Below are positions 1 to 6,133 of a stretch of DNA of 8,018 nucleotides, piece by piece. Numbering within the stretch: position 1 is the stretch's first letter; every line of letters begins with the position of its first letter. The DNA is from Candidatus Krumholzibacteriota bacterium. Lineage in GTDB: Bacteria; Krumholzibacteriota; Krumholzibacteriia; Krumholzibacteriales; Krumholzibacteriaceae. The stretch is taken from positions 1-8,018 of the forward strand of contig DAOVNN010000126.1 of NCBI GenBank assembly GCA_030630165.1, read 5' to 3'. The position numbers and the translations under genes are program-made. Below the pieces are notes generated by a model. The model saw nothing but the letters and a program-made list of their open reading frames with translations, was not told the DNA's origin and ran no database searches.

Positions 1-635
1 ATCGTAATAACGTGGAAGCCACTCTCGGCGGTGACGGGTTTCCAGACGCCGGTCCACTCTCCGTCTCCCTGAACGTCGATCGGATCGGTCGTCTCGATGC
101 CGGACGGGTTCCGGACAGTGATCCTTGCCAGGGCCCCTGTCTCCCAGCCCGATACGGTGAAATAGGCCGTCACCGAGGCGGAAGAATCGGGCCACCCCGG
201 CGAGAAGACGCCGGGCTCGATCCTGTCGAGGTTCACCTGAGGCGAAGTGAGGTCGATGATAACCGTCCTCAATATGCTTTCGCCTGTTCCCCCGGTCGAT
301 TCGTAGAGGAGGAGATTGTACTCACCTTCGGGGAGTATGGTTCCCGTCCAGTCCGTACCGTCCCACATGACCGGGTAGTTTCCCGTATCAGCGGGGGCCT
401 CGAGCATCAGTGTGTCGTATACAGCGGGCGATATCTTGTCCCGGACAGTTATGATCAGGGTATCGACCGGAGATGACAGGTGTGCCGTAACGGTCATCTC
501 GTCCTTGATGCCGTCCCCATTTGGAGATATCGATGGGAAATTGATAAAGAGAGTGGCGCTTCCCGCCAGGACGGTCAGAGCGGCCGCTGCCGAAATCGCC
601 AGAATCCCCTGAATTGTCAGAAACGTGCGTCGCAC
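1..635 (-). CDS. Exported protein with tandem FlgD/CHU-type Ig-like modules (C-terminus beyond window)
   Basis: The frame is open from 650 to the left edge with no stop, so this is the N-terminal ~211 residues of a longer protein. I place the start at GTG 635: AGAGG at 647-643 lies exactly 7 nt upstream of it. An in-frame ATG at 650 has no ribosome site and sits almost on the predicted transcription start. The N-terminus is basic (VRRTF) followed by a hydrophobic stretch (about 8-24) ending AGSA, a signal peptide or anchor. Residues 37-46 read SPNGDGIKDE, the acidic loop typical of FlgD-Ig/CHU_C-type modules, and the module closes with WDGTDWTG...LPEGEY (91-106). A second, looser copy starts at FSPGWPDSSASV (144-155) and has ITVRNPSG and WTGVW. 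Such modules occur in surface or secreted adhesins, hydrolases and FlgD-like assembly proteins of Gram-negative bacteria. The specific role is unknown because the rest is missing. The gene is divergent from the phosphate transporter. Confidence 0.8.
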   Translation of the reverse strand, partial: MRRTFLTIQGILAISAAAALTVLAGSATLFINFPSISPNGDGIKDEMTVTAHLSSPVDTLIITVRDKISPAVYDTLMLEAPADTGNYPVMWDGTDWTGTILPEGEYNLLLYESTGGTGESILRTVIIDLTSPQVNLDRIEPGVFSPGWPDSSASVTAYFTVSGWETGALARITVRNPSGIETTDPIDVQGDGEWTGVWKPVTAESGFHVIT

Positions 636-664
636 GTGTACACCTCTCATATGGAGTTCGGTGC

Positions 665-693
665 ATTATAAGCAATTACAGGGGGATGAGCAA
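665..693 (-). promoter_or_regulatory. Sigma70-like promoter of the Ig-domain gene
   Basis: On the minus strand there is TTGCTC at 693-688, a 17-bp spacer, and a perfect TATAAT at 670-665. Transcription would start near 658, giving a leader of about 20 nt before GTG 635 that contains the AGAGG ribosome site. The -10 is an exact consensus match and the spacer is optimal; the -35 matches at three of six positions. The promoter is a sequence prediction only. Confidence 0.55.
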
Positions 694-696
694 TTA
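671..696 (+). repeat. Pair of 8-bp direct repeats AGCAATTA inside the Ig-gene promoter
   Basis: AGCAATTA occurs at 671-678 and 689-696, a period of 18 bp. Read on the minus strand, the distal copy (TAATTGCT) contains most of the -35 element and the proximal copy abuts the TATAAT -10. This geometry would suit a regulator that blocks the promoter. Chance occurrence in AT-rich promoter DNA cannot be excluded. Confidence 0.35.
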
Positions 697-788
697 TAAT
701 ATACCCGCCCGAAAATGGCAAGTCTCACCCTGTTTTCCCATTCAAAATAGCCAGAATCGTGCCCGCGGGAAGATATGCAGCCCGACTG

Positions 789-821
789 CCGAAAAAAGTA
801 TACGTCAGGTCCGAAAAACGT
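789..821 (+). repeat. Two CCGAAAAAnGT direct repeats, 22-bp period
   Basis: CCGAAAAAAGT (789-799) and CCGAAAAACGT (811-821) match at 10 of 11 positions and start 22 bp apart, about two helical turns, so both A-tracts face the same side of the DNA. ACGTCA also occurs twice, at 802-807 and 818-823. They could be A-tract bends, an upstream element or a regulator site for the divergent promoters. No known motif is recognised. Confidence 0.3.
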
Positions 822-846
822 CAATATTTCTTGTCCCCTGAAGAGG

Positions 847-865
847 GTTAGATTATTGTTAGATT
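847..865 (+). promoter_or_regulatory. Candidate Pho-box-like operator: GTTAGATT direct repeat with 11-bp period
   Basis: GTTAGATT is repeated perfectly at 847-854 and 858-865. OmpR/PhoB-family regulators bind tandem direct repeats at an 11-bp period; Bacillus PhoP prefers TT-A-A-like hexamers and E. coli PhoB prefers CTGTCAT. The repeat lies 76 bp before the TTG start of a Na+/phosphate cotransporter, so a phosphate-responsive regulator is a reasonable guess. The sequence is not a close match to the E. coli consensus, and no clear -10 follows at the usual distance. Confidence 0.35.
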
Positions 866-928
866 CCTTTCAGTCGTTGGAGATGATTCAAAGATAGTTT
901 TGTCCCGGATCATGATTATGGCAGACAC

Positions 929-933
929 AGGAG
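929..933 (+). promoter_or_regulatory. Ribosome binding site fixing the TTG start of the phosphate transporter
   Basis: AGGAG ends 7 nt before TTG 941. The nearby ATG codons at 912 and 918 are in a different reading frame, so the site selects the rare TTG start. Confidence 0.75.
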
Positions 934-940
934 AAACAGC

Positions 941-2596
941 TTGTTTGAAGACCTGACTTTCCAGCTGATAGGTGGTCTCGGTTTCTTCCTCTTCGGCATG
1001 AAGTTCATGTCCGAGGGCCTCAGAAAGGTCGCGAGCGATCGTCTCAAGAATATCCTTTCGCATCTGACGAAGAACAGGCTCGTCGCACTCCTCATGGGTG
1101 CGGGCGTGACCGCCCTGATCCAGAGCAGCAGCGCAATGACAGTCATGCTGGTCGGTTTCGTCAACGCGGGGCTGATGACGTTCAAGCAGGCGTTACCTGT
1201 TGTGCTCGGCGCCAATATCGGTACGACGTTCACAGCGTGGCTCGTCAGTTTCTTCGCGGTCTTCAAGATAACGCATTACGCTCTTCCCGCCGTCGGAATA
1301 GGATTCCTTGTAATGGTCGTGGCCCGCAGGTCGACGATGCGCCAGTGGGGAGAGGTCTTGTTCGGCTTCGGCGTCCTCTTCGTTGGTATCGGATTCATGA
1401 AGGATGCTTTCGAGCCGCTTGAGAGCAGCCAGCGGATCATGGACATCATGGTCAATTTCAGCAAGTACCCGATCCTCGGCGTGCTTGTGGGAACGGTCAT
1501 CACAGTGCTTCTTCAGAGCTCGAGCGCAACGATCGCACTCGTTCAGATCCTCGCCTTCAGGGGGCTGATCGACTTCCCGTCGGCGATTCCCATCATCCTC
1601 GGTGACAATATCGGAACGACGATCACCGCCCAGATCGCCAGGATAGGGGGTACGACGGGGGCGAGGAGGGTCGCCTGGGCGCATTCGCTGTTCAATGTAT
1701 TCGGGACGATGTACATACTCGTATTCGTCTATACGGGATGGTATAACCGCATCATCCAGTGGATGATCCCCGGTGAGCTCGCACCGAACAACATCATGCT
1801 TCATATCGCCCTCTCTCACTCGGTCTTCAATGTATTCAACTCCATCTTCTTCTTCCCGTTGATCCCCGCCCTGCAGAAGGTCGTCGAGAGGTTGATCAAA
1901 CCGACCGGGGACGTGGTCGATTTCGAACCGCAATATCTCGAGAAACATCTCCTCGATACGCCGTCGATCGCGTTGGAGCAGAGCAAGAAGGAGATAATCC
2001 GGATGCTTGCGCTCGCTGATTCGGCCCTGAAGAACGCGTACGATCTCTACAGGTCGGGAGAGACTGCGCTGTCGAGGAAGGTCGTGCGGCGCGAGCAGGC
2101 GGTCGACAACCTGCAGGCCGAGATCACACGCTACCTGATCGACATATCGATGGAAGGCCTGGAGGAGGAGGAAGCGGAGCAGATCCCCGTATTCATCCAT
2201 TCAGTCAACGACATCGAACGGATCGCCGACAACGCGGTGAACATCATGGAGCTCGGCCAGCGCCGCAGCGACAAGGATCTGAGCTTCTCTGATTTGGCGA
2301 TAGAGGAACTCAACATCATGTACAAGGTTGTAAGCGAGATGCTCCAGGACGTTTCCAGGGGACTGGAGACGGGAGACCTCGGCGCCGCCAGGGAGGCGAT
2401 AATCAAGGAGGAGGAGCTCAACAGGATGCAGCGCTCGCTGCGTAAGTCTCATACAAAGAGACTCAGTGAGGGTTCCTGCCAGATGCTGTCGGGAATCGTC
2501 TTCATCGACTGTGTCGACTGCTTCGAGAAGATCGGGGATCACCTTTCAAATATCGCGGAAGGTCTTCTCGGCGGATTTCGCTGGGAATCGCCCTGA
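941..2596 (+). CDS. Na+/phosphate cotransporter family protein with C-terminal PhoU-like domain (NptA/YjbB type)
   Basis: This 551-residue inner-membrane protein is full length for the family and should move inorganic phosphate coupled to Na+. The TTG start is supported by AGGAG at 929-933, 7 nt upstream; no in-frame ATG fits better. Residues 1-320 are hydrophobic and contain the two inverted-topology repeats of the Na_Pi_cotrans fold. Each has a QSSS signature (61-64 and 192-195) followed by GANIGTT (90-96) or GDNIGTT (221-227). From about 340 the protein becomes an acidic, helical cytoplasmic domain resembling PhoU, with the two metal-site-like motifs IERIADNAVNI (425-435) and FEKIGDHLSNIAE (528-540). 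In this family the PhoU part is thought to regulate transport or efflux; E. coli YjbB is associated with phosphate export, so direction cannot be decided from sequence. It is a single gene with its own upstream region and converges on the TPR gene. Confidence 0.92.
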   Translation: MFEDLTFQLIGGLGFFLFGMKFMSEGLRKVASDRLKNILSHLTKNRLVALLMGAGVTALIQSSSAMTVMLVGFVNAGLMTFKQALPVVLGANIGTTFTAWLVSFFAVFKITHYALPAVGIGFLVMVVARRSTMRQWGEVLFGFGVLFVGIGFMKDAFEPLESSQRIMDIMVNFSKYPILGVLVGTVITVLLQSSSATIALVQILAFRGLIDFPSAIPIILGDNIGTTITAQIARIGGTTGARRVAWAHSLFNVFGTMYILVFVYTGWYNRIIQWMIPGELAPNNIMLHIALSHSVFNVFNSIFFFPLIPALQKVVERLIKPTGDVVDFEPQYLEKHLLDTPSIALEQSKKEIIRMLALADSALKNAYDLYRSGETALSRKVVRREQAVDNLQAEITRYLIDISMEGLEEEEAEQIPVFIHSVNDIERIADNAVNIMELGQRRSDKDLSFSDLAIEELNIMYKVVSEMLQDVSRGLETGDLGAAREAIIKEEELNRMQRSLRKSHTKRLSEGSCQMLSGIVFIDCVDCFEKIGDHLSNIAEGLLGGFRWESP

Positions 2597-2611
2597 CCTG
2601 GGGGTCGTGCG

Positions 2612-2623
2612 GAAATATATTTC
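2612..2623. repeat. 12-bp perfect AT-rich palindrome in the convergent gap
   Basis: GAAATATATTTC lies in the 36-bp gap between the two convergent stop codons (2597-2632). It could form a short hairpin on either transcript, but it lacks a GC-rich stem and a T-run, so it is not a canonical intrinsic terminator. No other terminator is visible here. Confidence 0.3.
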
Positions 2624-2632
2624 ACGTTACTT

Positions 2633-4747
2633 TCAAGGCTGGCTCTCGCCGGCCTTTTTCATCAGTCTCTCGACATGCTCGCTGGAAGGCGGGTTGAACT
2701 TGTCGAGCTGGGCGGCCCGCTGAAGATGCTCGAGTGCCGGCACATAATCTCCGAGGTTCTCCAGGACGACGCTCATGTTGAAATGCAGCTGTGATACCTG
2801 GGAATGTTCCTTCAGAGTAACCGCCAGGAGCTGCCGCGCCTTTTCCCAGTTCCCGAGCTCCATCTCAAGTGTAGCGATGTTGTTCAGCGCGACCCAGTCG
2901 GCCGGGTAGAGCTGTCTCGCGTACCGGTACATCTTCCTCGCTCCATCGAAATCCTCGTCCTTCTGCAGCTCGGCTCCCCTGTTCAGCACCGCCGAGGTGA
3001 GATTTCTGACATAATCCCTGTTCTCCGGATCGAGCTTGAAGGCACTTTCGTAGGCTTCGACCGCGCGCATATACATGCTGCCGTGATTGCAGGCGTATCC
3101 GAGGCGCGTCCAAAGCCTGGCGCTGTCGGGGAACTCCGATACAAGTTGTTCAAGCTCCTGTCTGGCTTCACTGAACCACCTGTGCTCGATATATGCCTCG
3201 GCAAGGTCCGTTCTGTAGACATGGTTCAAGGGGTCGATCTCCGACGCCCTGTGAAAACAGGTTATCGCTTCGAGCGGGTCCTCCATCTTCATCATCGACA
3301 TGCCGAGCCTGTGCCAGATATCCGCGTTCCCCGGATCCTTTTCGGCTGCGGTGGACCACCATTCGGAGGCCTTGCCGTAATCCCTGGAATACCATGCCTG
3401 GGCTCCGATAACTGCCTCTGCTTTTCCGGCGGGAAGCGGCAGATCACGGATCCGCCTTTCGCCCGCTTCGAGAGAGAAGTTGGTGACGATGACTGGTACA
3501 AGGTGGAAGAGGCCCAGTGCCGCTATGAGGGCTGCCGAAGAGATGAATTCCTTCGTCGAGGCGACCCTTCCGCGCAGCGCGGCGGCTGCAAAGACCGACA
3601 TGGCTGTGGCGGCGGGAACGACGAGATCCCACCTTAGACCTCCCCGGATCCTTGATGCCGCGAGGAATATGAATATAGCGGCGGAAGCGGCGGTGATGAG
3701 GAGGAACCTCATGGATCCGTCTCCGGTCGGGACCTGGGGTTTCCTGTCGCGCGAGACCGCGAGGATGACCGCCAGCAGTGCGGCCGGGCCGGCCAGAACG
3801 AGGGAGTTGAAGGCGAGTGATAACGCTGCGCCTGTCCCGTTGAATGCGGAGAATGTGCGCGAGGCGGTGACGGCCAGGTGCGAAGATATTCCAGGCAGCC
3901 CGGCGATCCGGGACGCGGCGAGTTCGACCGCGATCCAGCAGATCGCAGTCGTTCCAGCGGCAGCGAGGGCTTCGGTGCGGCTTTCCCTTCGCAGCGCCGC
4001 TGAAAACAGAAGATACAGCAGCGGAACCACCAGGAAGATATTCGAGATGTGGATCATGATAGCCGCGATCGCCGCGAGGGCGGGTATGACCAGAGGGATT
4101 GCGCCGCCTCGAATGCGGACGACGGAAAGCCAGATAAACAGCCCCGTTCCGGCAGCTGCGAGGGGAGACGCGCCGCCAAGGCCCAGGAATACGGCGAAGT
4201 AGCCCCCCGTGAGCGCGAATGCCGCTGCCGGGAAGGTGCTCCTGCCATTGCCGCCGGAGGCACCCAGCGATGCCCGGACCGCGGCCGCGAACAACAGCCC
4301 CGCGATCACGCTAAGCAGCGCCGAGGTCTCGAATGAGTTCCAGAACAACAGGCGGTTCAGTATCTCGAAGAAACCGCGGGACAGCGCGGTGGCCAGGGGA
4401 GCGGAGGGCAGGACGGTGATTCCCCGCTCGACGGCGCGTCCCATCGAGTATCCGTCACCCCAGAGGAAATGCCTGCTCCGCAGCAGCCACATCAAAACGA
4501 AGAGGGCTGCACCGGCGGCGACGGCTGTCTTCCTCGACCATCTGTCCGGGAGCTCGAGCAGTTTCACCAGGCCGCCGCGGATCCTGCTTATAAGCAGGAG
4601 CAGAAGAGCTGCCGCGAGGACCGTGGCTGTAGTGAGTGAAACGCTTCTCCAGGCGCTTGCGCCCCAGAGCAGTGTTTCCTGCGATGCCGATGCCGCGATC
4701 AGCAGTACGATAAACGCGACAAAGAAGATCCTGACAGTCAGGTTCAC
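2633..4747 (-). CDS. Polytopic membrane protein with C-terminal TPR domain (function unknown)
   Basis: This is a 704-residue protein. GTG 4747 is chosen because AGGAGG (4760-4755) sits 7 nt upstream, and it overlaps the previous gene's stop by GTGA. Residues 1-425 are very hydrophobic, with about 10 or more membrane segments (for example 5-20, 38-54, 74-90, 142-158, 220-250, 314-332, 348-364, 401-422). After the third segment comes FLWGDGYSMGRAVE (94-107); an acidic residue in the first large outer loop recalls GT-C glycosyltransferases of the PMT/ArnT kind, but I cannot confirm that. Residues ~442-684 form about seven TPR units. Several end in a DP-type turn (EKDPGN, EIDPLN, KLDPEN), and one near 578-616 carries a small insertion. 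The TPRs follow the last membrane segment and probably bind a protein partner. RIRGG appears three times (55, 211, 366). The gene is probably co-transcribed and translationally coupled with the upstream symporter; the functional link is not evident. Confidence 0.8.
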   Translation of the reverse strand: MNLTVRIFFVAFIVLLIAASASQETLLWGASAWRSVSLTTATVLAAALLLLLISRIRGGLVKLLELPDRWSRKTAVAAGAALFVLMWLLRSRHFLWGDGYSMGRAVERGITVLPSAPLATALSRGFFEILNRLLFWNSFETSALLSVIAGLLFAAAVRASLGASGGNGRSTFPAAAFALTGGYFAVFLGLGGASPLAAAGTGLFIWLSVVRIRGGAIPLVIPALAAIAAIMIHISNIFLVVPLLYLLFSAALRRESRTEALAAAGTTAICWIAVELAASRIAGLPGISSHLAVTASRTFSAFNGTGAALSLAFNSLVLAGPAALLAVILAVSRDRKPQVPTGDGSMRFLLITAASAAIFIFLAASRIRGGLRWDLVVPAATAMSVFAAAALRGRVASTKEFISSAALIAALGLFHLVPVIVTNFSLEAGERRIRDLPLPAGKAEAVIGAQAWYSRDYGKASEWWSTAAEKDPGNADIWHRLGMSMMKMEDPLEAITCFHRASEIDPLNHVYRTDLAEAYIEHRWFSEARQELEQLVSEFPDSARLWTRLGYACNHGSMYMRAVEAYESAFKLDPENRDYVRNLTSAVLNRGAELQKDEDFDGARKMYRYARQLYPADWVALNNIATLEMELGNWEKARQLLAVTLKEHSQVSQLHFNMSVVLENLGDYVPALEHLQRAAQLDKFNPPSSEHVERLMKKAGESQP

Positions 4748-6021
4748 CAGTCTGCCTCCTGGTTTTTCGGTTTTTCAAGCTCGCCCTCGGTAGATGCGAC
4801 TATTACGGCAGCCGAGGCGTCTCCCGTTACATTGACAGCGGACCTGAGCATGTCGAGTATGCGGTCCACTCCAAGTATCAGGGCGATCCCCTCGAGGGGT
4901 ACGCCTATCTGTTCGAGCACCATCGCCAGGGTGATGATCCCTACCCCTGGAACACCCGCTGCGCCAATAGATGCCAGGGTGGCCATCAGTACTATCGTGA
5001 TCTGATCACCGAAGGAGAGGTCGATCCCGTAGACCTGTGCGATGAAGACCGCTGCCACGCCCTGATAGAGGGCCGTCCCGTCCATGTTTATAGTGGCGCC
5101 GAGCGGAAGGACGAAGCTCGTTACCTCTTCGGAGACGCCGAGATTGTCTTCGGCGCATTCCATCGTCACAGGGAGGGTGGCGCTGCTCGACGATGTCGAG
5201 AAGGCGATCAGCTGCGCCGGCCGGATGCCGCGGAAAAAATCACGCGTCTTCATGCCCGAGAACAACCTGACCGCAGTGGAGTAGACAAAGATCATATGTA
5301 TGAAAAGTCCCGCCGTGACGACCAGGGAATAGCTCAGCAGGGACAGGAGAATATCAGTGCCGAACTGTCCGACCACCGAAGTGATGAGGGCAAGGACGCC
5401 GAGCGGCGCGATCTTCATAACGATGTGGACGAGTCGTATCATCGCCTCGTTGACGGCCTCGAAGAATGTTTTCAGGGGTTTCGACCGCTCCTCGGGAAGG
5501 AGGGTCACGGCTATCCCGAAGATCAACGGGAAGAAGATGATCTGAAGCAGGTTGCCCTCTGCCAGGCTCCCGACAGGATTGAGGGGGACGATATCGATCA
5601 GTGTATCCATGACACCGGGTTTCTTGAGCGCCACCTCGATCTTCGCGCCGGCTTCGGCACTGTAAGAGGTCATCAGCCCGTCTCTGGTCGTCGTATCTAT
5701 ATTTCTGCCCGGTCCGACCGTGTTGGCCAGCAGCAGGCCGATCGTGATAGCGAGGGCCGTCGTGCAGAGGTAATACCCCATCGTCTTGAGGCCGATGCGC
5801 CCCAGCTTCCGGATGTCGCCGAGACTGGCCGTTCCCACGAAGAGGGAGGAGAATACGAGTGGTACGACGATCATCCTTATCAGGCGTATAAATAACACTC
5901 CGGCCGGTCTGATATACTCCGCCTTCGGGCCGAGGATCAGGCCGAGAGGAATGCCGAGGAGCATCGCGATAAGGATCTTTGTGTGGAGCTTCGAATCTTT
6001 GAACCATTTCAGCGGGTTCAT
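4744..6021 (-). CDS. Dicarboxylate/amino acid:cation symporter (DAACS, GltP/GltT type)
   Basis: This 425-residue inner-membrane carrier takes up acidic amino acids or C4-dicarboxylates with Na+ or H+. The frame is open back to 6114, but ATG 6021 is the likely start: GGAGG at 6033-6029 is 7 nt upstream and the product then has the usual family length. Family hallmarks are all present: the serine-rich hairpin SSSSATLPVTM (277-287), NMDGT (312-316), the second hairpin around GAAGVPGVG (353-361), and the last substrate-binding helix DMLRSAVNVTGD (390-401). By alignment with the archaeal transporter GltPh, D390, R393 and N397 correspond to substrate- and cation-binding D394, R397 and N401; the retained arginine favours a side-chain carboxylate, meaning glutamate, aspartate or dicarboxylate rather than neutral amino acids. 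T398 of GltPh is serine here. The stop overlaps the start of the membrane-TPR gene. The upstream region is shared with the divergent pcm gene. Confidence 0.93.
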   Translation of the reverse strand: MNPLKWFKDSKLHTKILIAMLLGIPLGLILGPKAEYIRPAGVLFIRLIRMIVVPLVFSSLFVGTASLGDIRKLGRIGLKTMGYYLCTTALAITIGLLLANTVGPGRNIDTTTRDGLMTSYSAEAGAKIEVALKKPGVMDTLIDIVPLNPVGSLAEGNLLQIIFFPLIFGIAVTLLPEERSKPLKTFFEAVNEAMIRLVHIVMKIAPLGVLALITSVVGQFGTDILLSLLSYSLVVTAGLFIHMIFVYSTAVRLFSGMKTRDFFRGIRPAQLIAFSTSSSSATLPVTMECAEDNLGVSEEVTSFVLPLGATINMDGTALYQGVAAVFIAQVYGIDLSFGDQITIVLMATLASIGAAGVPGVGIITLAMVLEQIGVPLEGIALILGVDRILDMLRSAVNVTGDASAAVIVASTEGELEKPKNQEADW

Positions 6022-6028
6022 GGAAGGT

Positions 6029-6033
6029 CCTCC
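6029..6033 (-). promoter_or_regulatory. Ribosome binding site deciding the symporter start
   Basis: The minus strand reads TGGAGGA across 6034-6028, with core GGAGG 7 nt before ATG 6021. This argues against the 31-codon upstream extension to 6114, whose predicted residues do not resemble the family N-terminus. Confidence 0.8.
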
Positions 6034-6061
6034 AGGCCGCATCCGGACTCCCTGAATTGCC

Positions 6062-6090
6062 TTGAATTCCCAGTTAATGTAAGTCAGAAT
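6062..6090 (+). promoter_or_regulatory. Candidate promoter for the pcm-M48 unit
   Basis: TTGAAT (6062-6067), a 17-bp spacer, and CAGAAT (6085-6090), each hexamer matching the sigma70 consensus at four of six positions. Transcription would begin near 6097, giving a leader of about 37 nt that contains AAGGGA (6122-6127), 6 nt before ATG 6134. Confidence 0.4.
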
Positions 6091-6133
6091 CCAGTTGAAT
6101 AAAAGAGTTTTCACCGTCGAGAAGGGACCTCTG

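Larger units (their letters stand above)
651..940. promoter_or_regulatory. Divergent intergenic region between the Ig-domain gene and the phosphate transporter
   Basis: About 290 bp that I see no gene in. It is visibly richer in A and T than the flanking genes. From left to right it holds the minus-strand promoter with AGCAATTA repeats (665-696), a second TATAAT on the plus strand at 695-700, an 8-bp palindrome CCCGCGGG (762-769), two CCGAAAAA repeats 22 bp apart (789-799, 811-821), two GTTAGATT repeats 11 bp apart (847-865), and the AGGAG ribosome site of the transporter at 929-933. I could not identify a strong -35/-10 pair for the transporter; GATAGT at 893-898 is the best -10 candidate but is weak. 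Confidence 0.6.
6022..6133. promoter_or_regulatory. Divergent intergenic region, symporter and pcm
   Basis: A 112-bp spacer between two divergent start codons. TGAATT occurs at 6053-6058 and 6063-6068 (10-bp period), and a related TGAATA occurs at 6096-6101. I could not pick a convincing minus-strand promoter for the symporter; TACATT, read on the minus strand near 6082-6077, is only a weak -10. Confidence 0.5.

Noticed and set aside
388..675. Minus-strand and plus-strand short frames overlapping the Ig-domain gene start
   Set aside because: The frame beginning at 650/635 is open to the window edge and contains recognisable FlgD-like motifs and a signal peptide, so competing frames here are shadows.
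762..769. Palindrome CCCGCGGG in the divergent intergenic region
   Set aside because: It has no flanking T-run or extended stem, lies between divergent genes where no terminator is expected, and an 8-bp GC palindrome is common in GC-rich DNA.
1193..2200. Long open frame on the minus strand opposite the phosphate transporter (335 codons)
   Set aside because: It is antisense to a clear family member, its product is full of Arg, Asp and Glu with no domain-like pattern, and it has no supported start. It is a shadow of codon bias in the real gene.
2597..2632. Intrinsic terminator between the convergent genes
   Set aside because: The only palindrome is AT-rich (GAAATATATTTC) with no GC stem and no T-tract, so I did not call a terminator.
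2804..4202. Plus-strand open frames of 277 and 240 codons opposite the membrane-TPR gene
   Set aside because: The minus-strand frame encodes membrane helices and regular TPRs, while these products are low-complexity and Arg/Ala-rich. They are shadows.
6022..6114. Extended N-terminus for the symporter starting at 6114
   Set aside because: GGAGG 7 nt before ATG 6021 and normal family length favour the shorter protein; the 31 extra residues lack family-like sequence.
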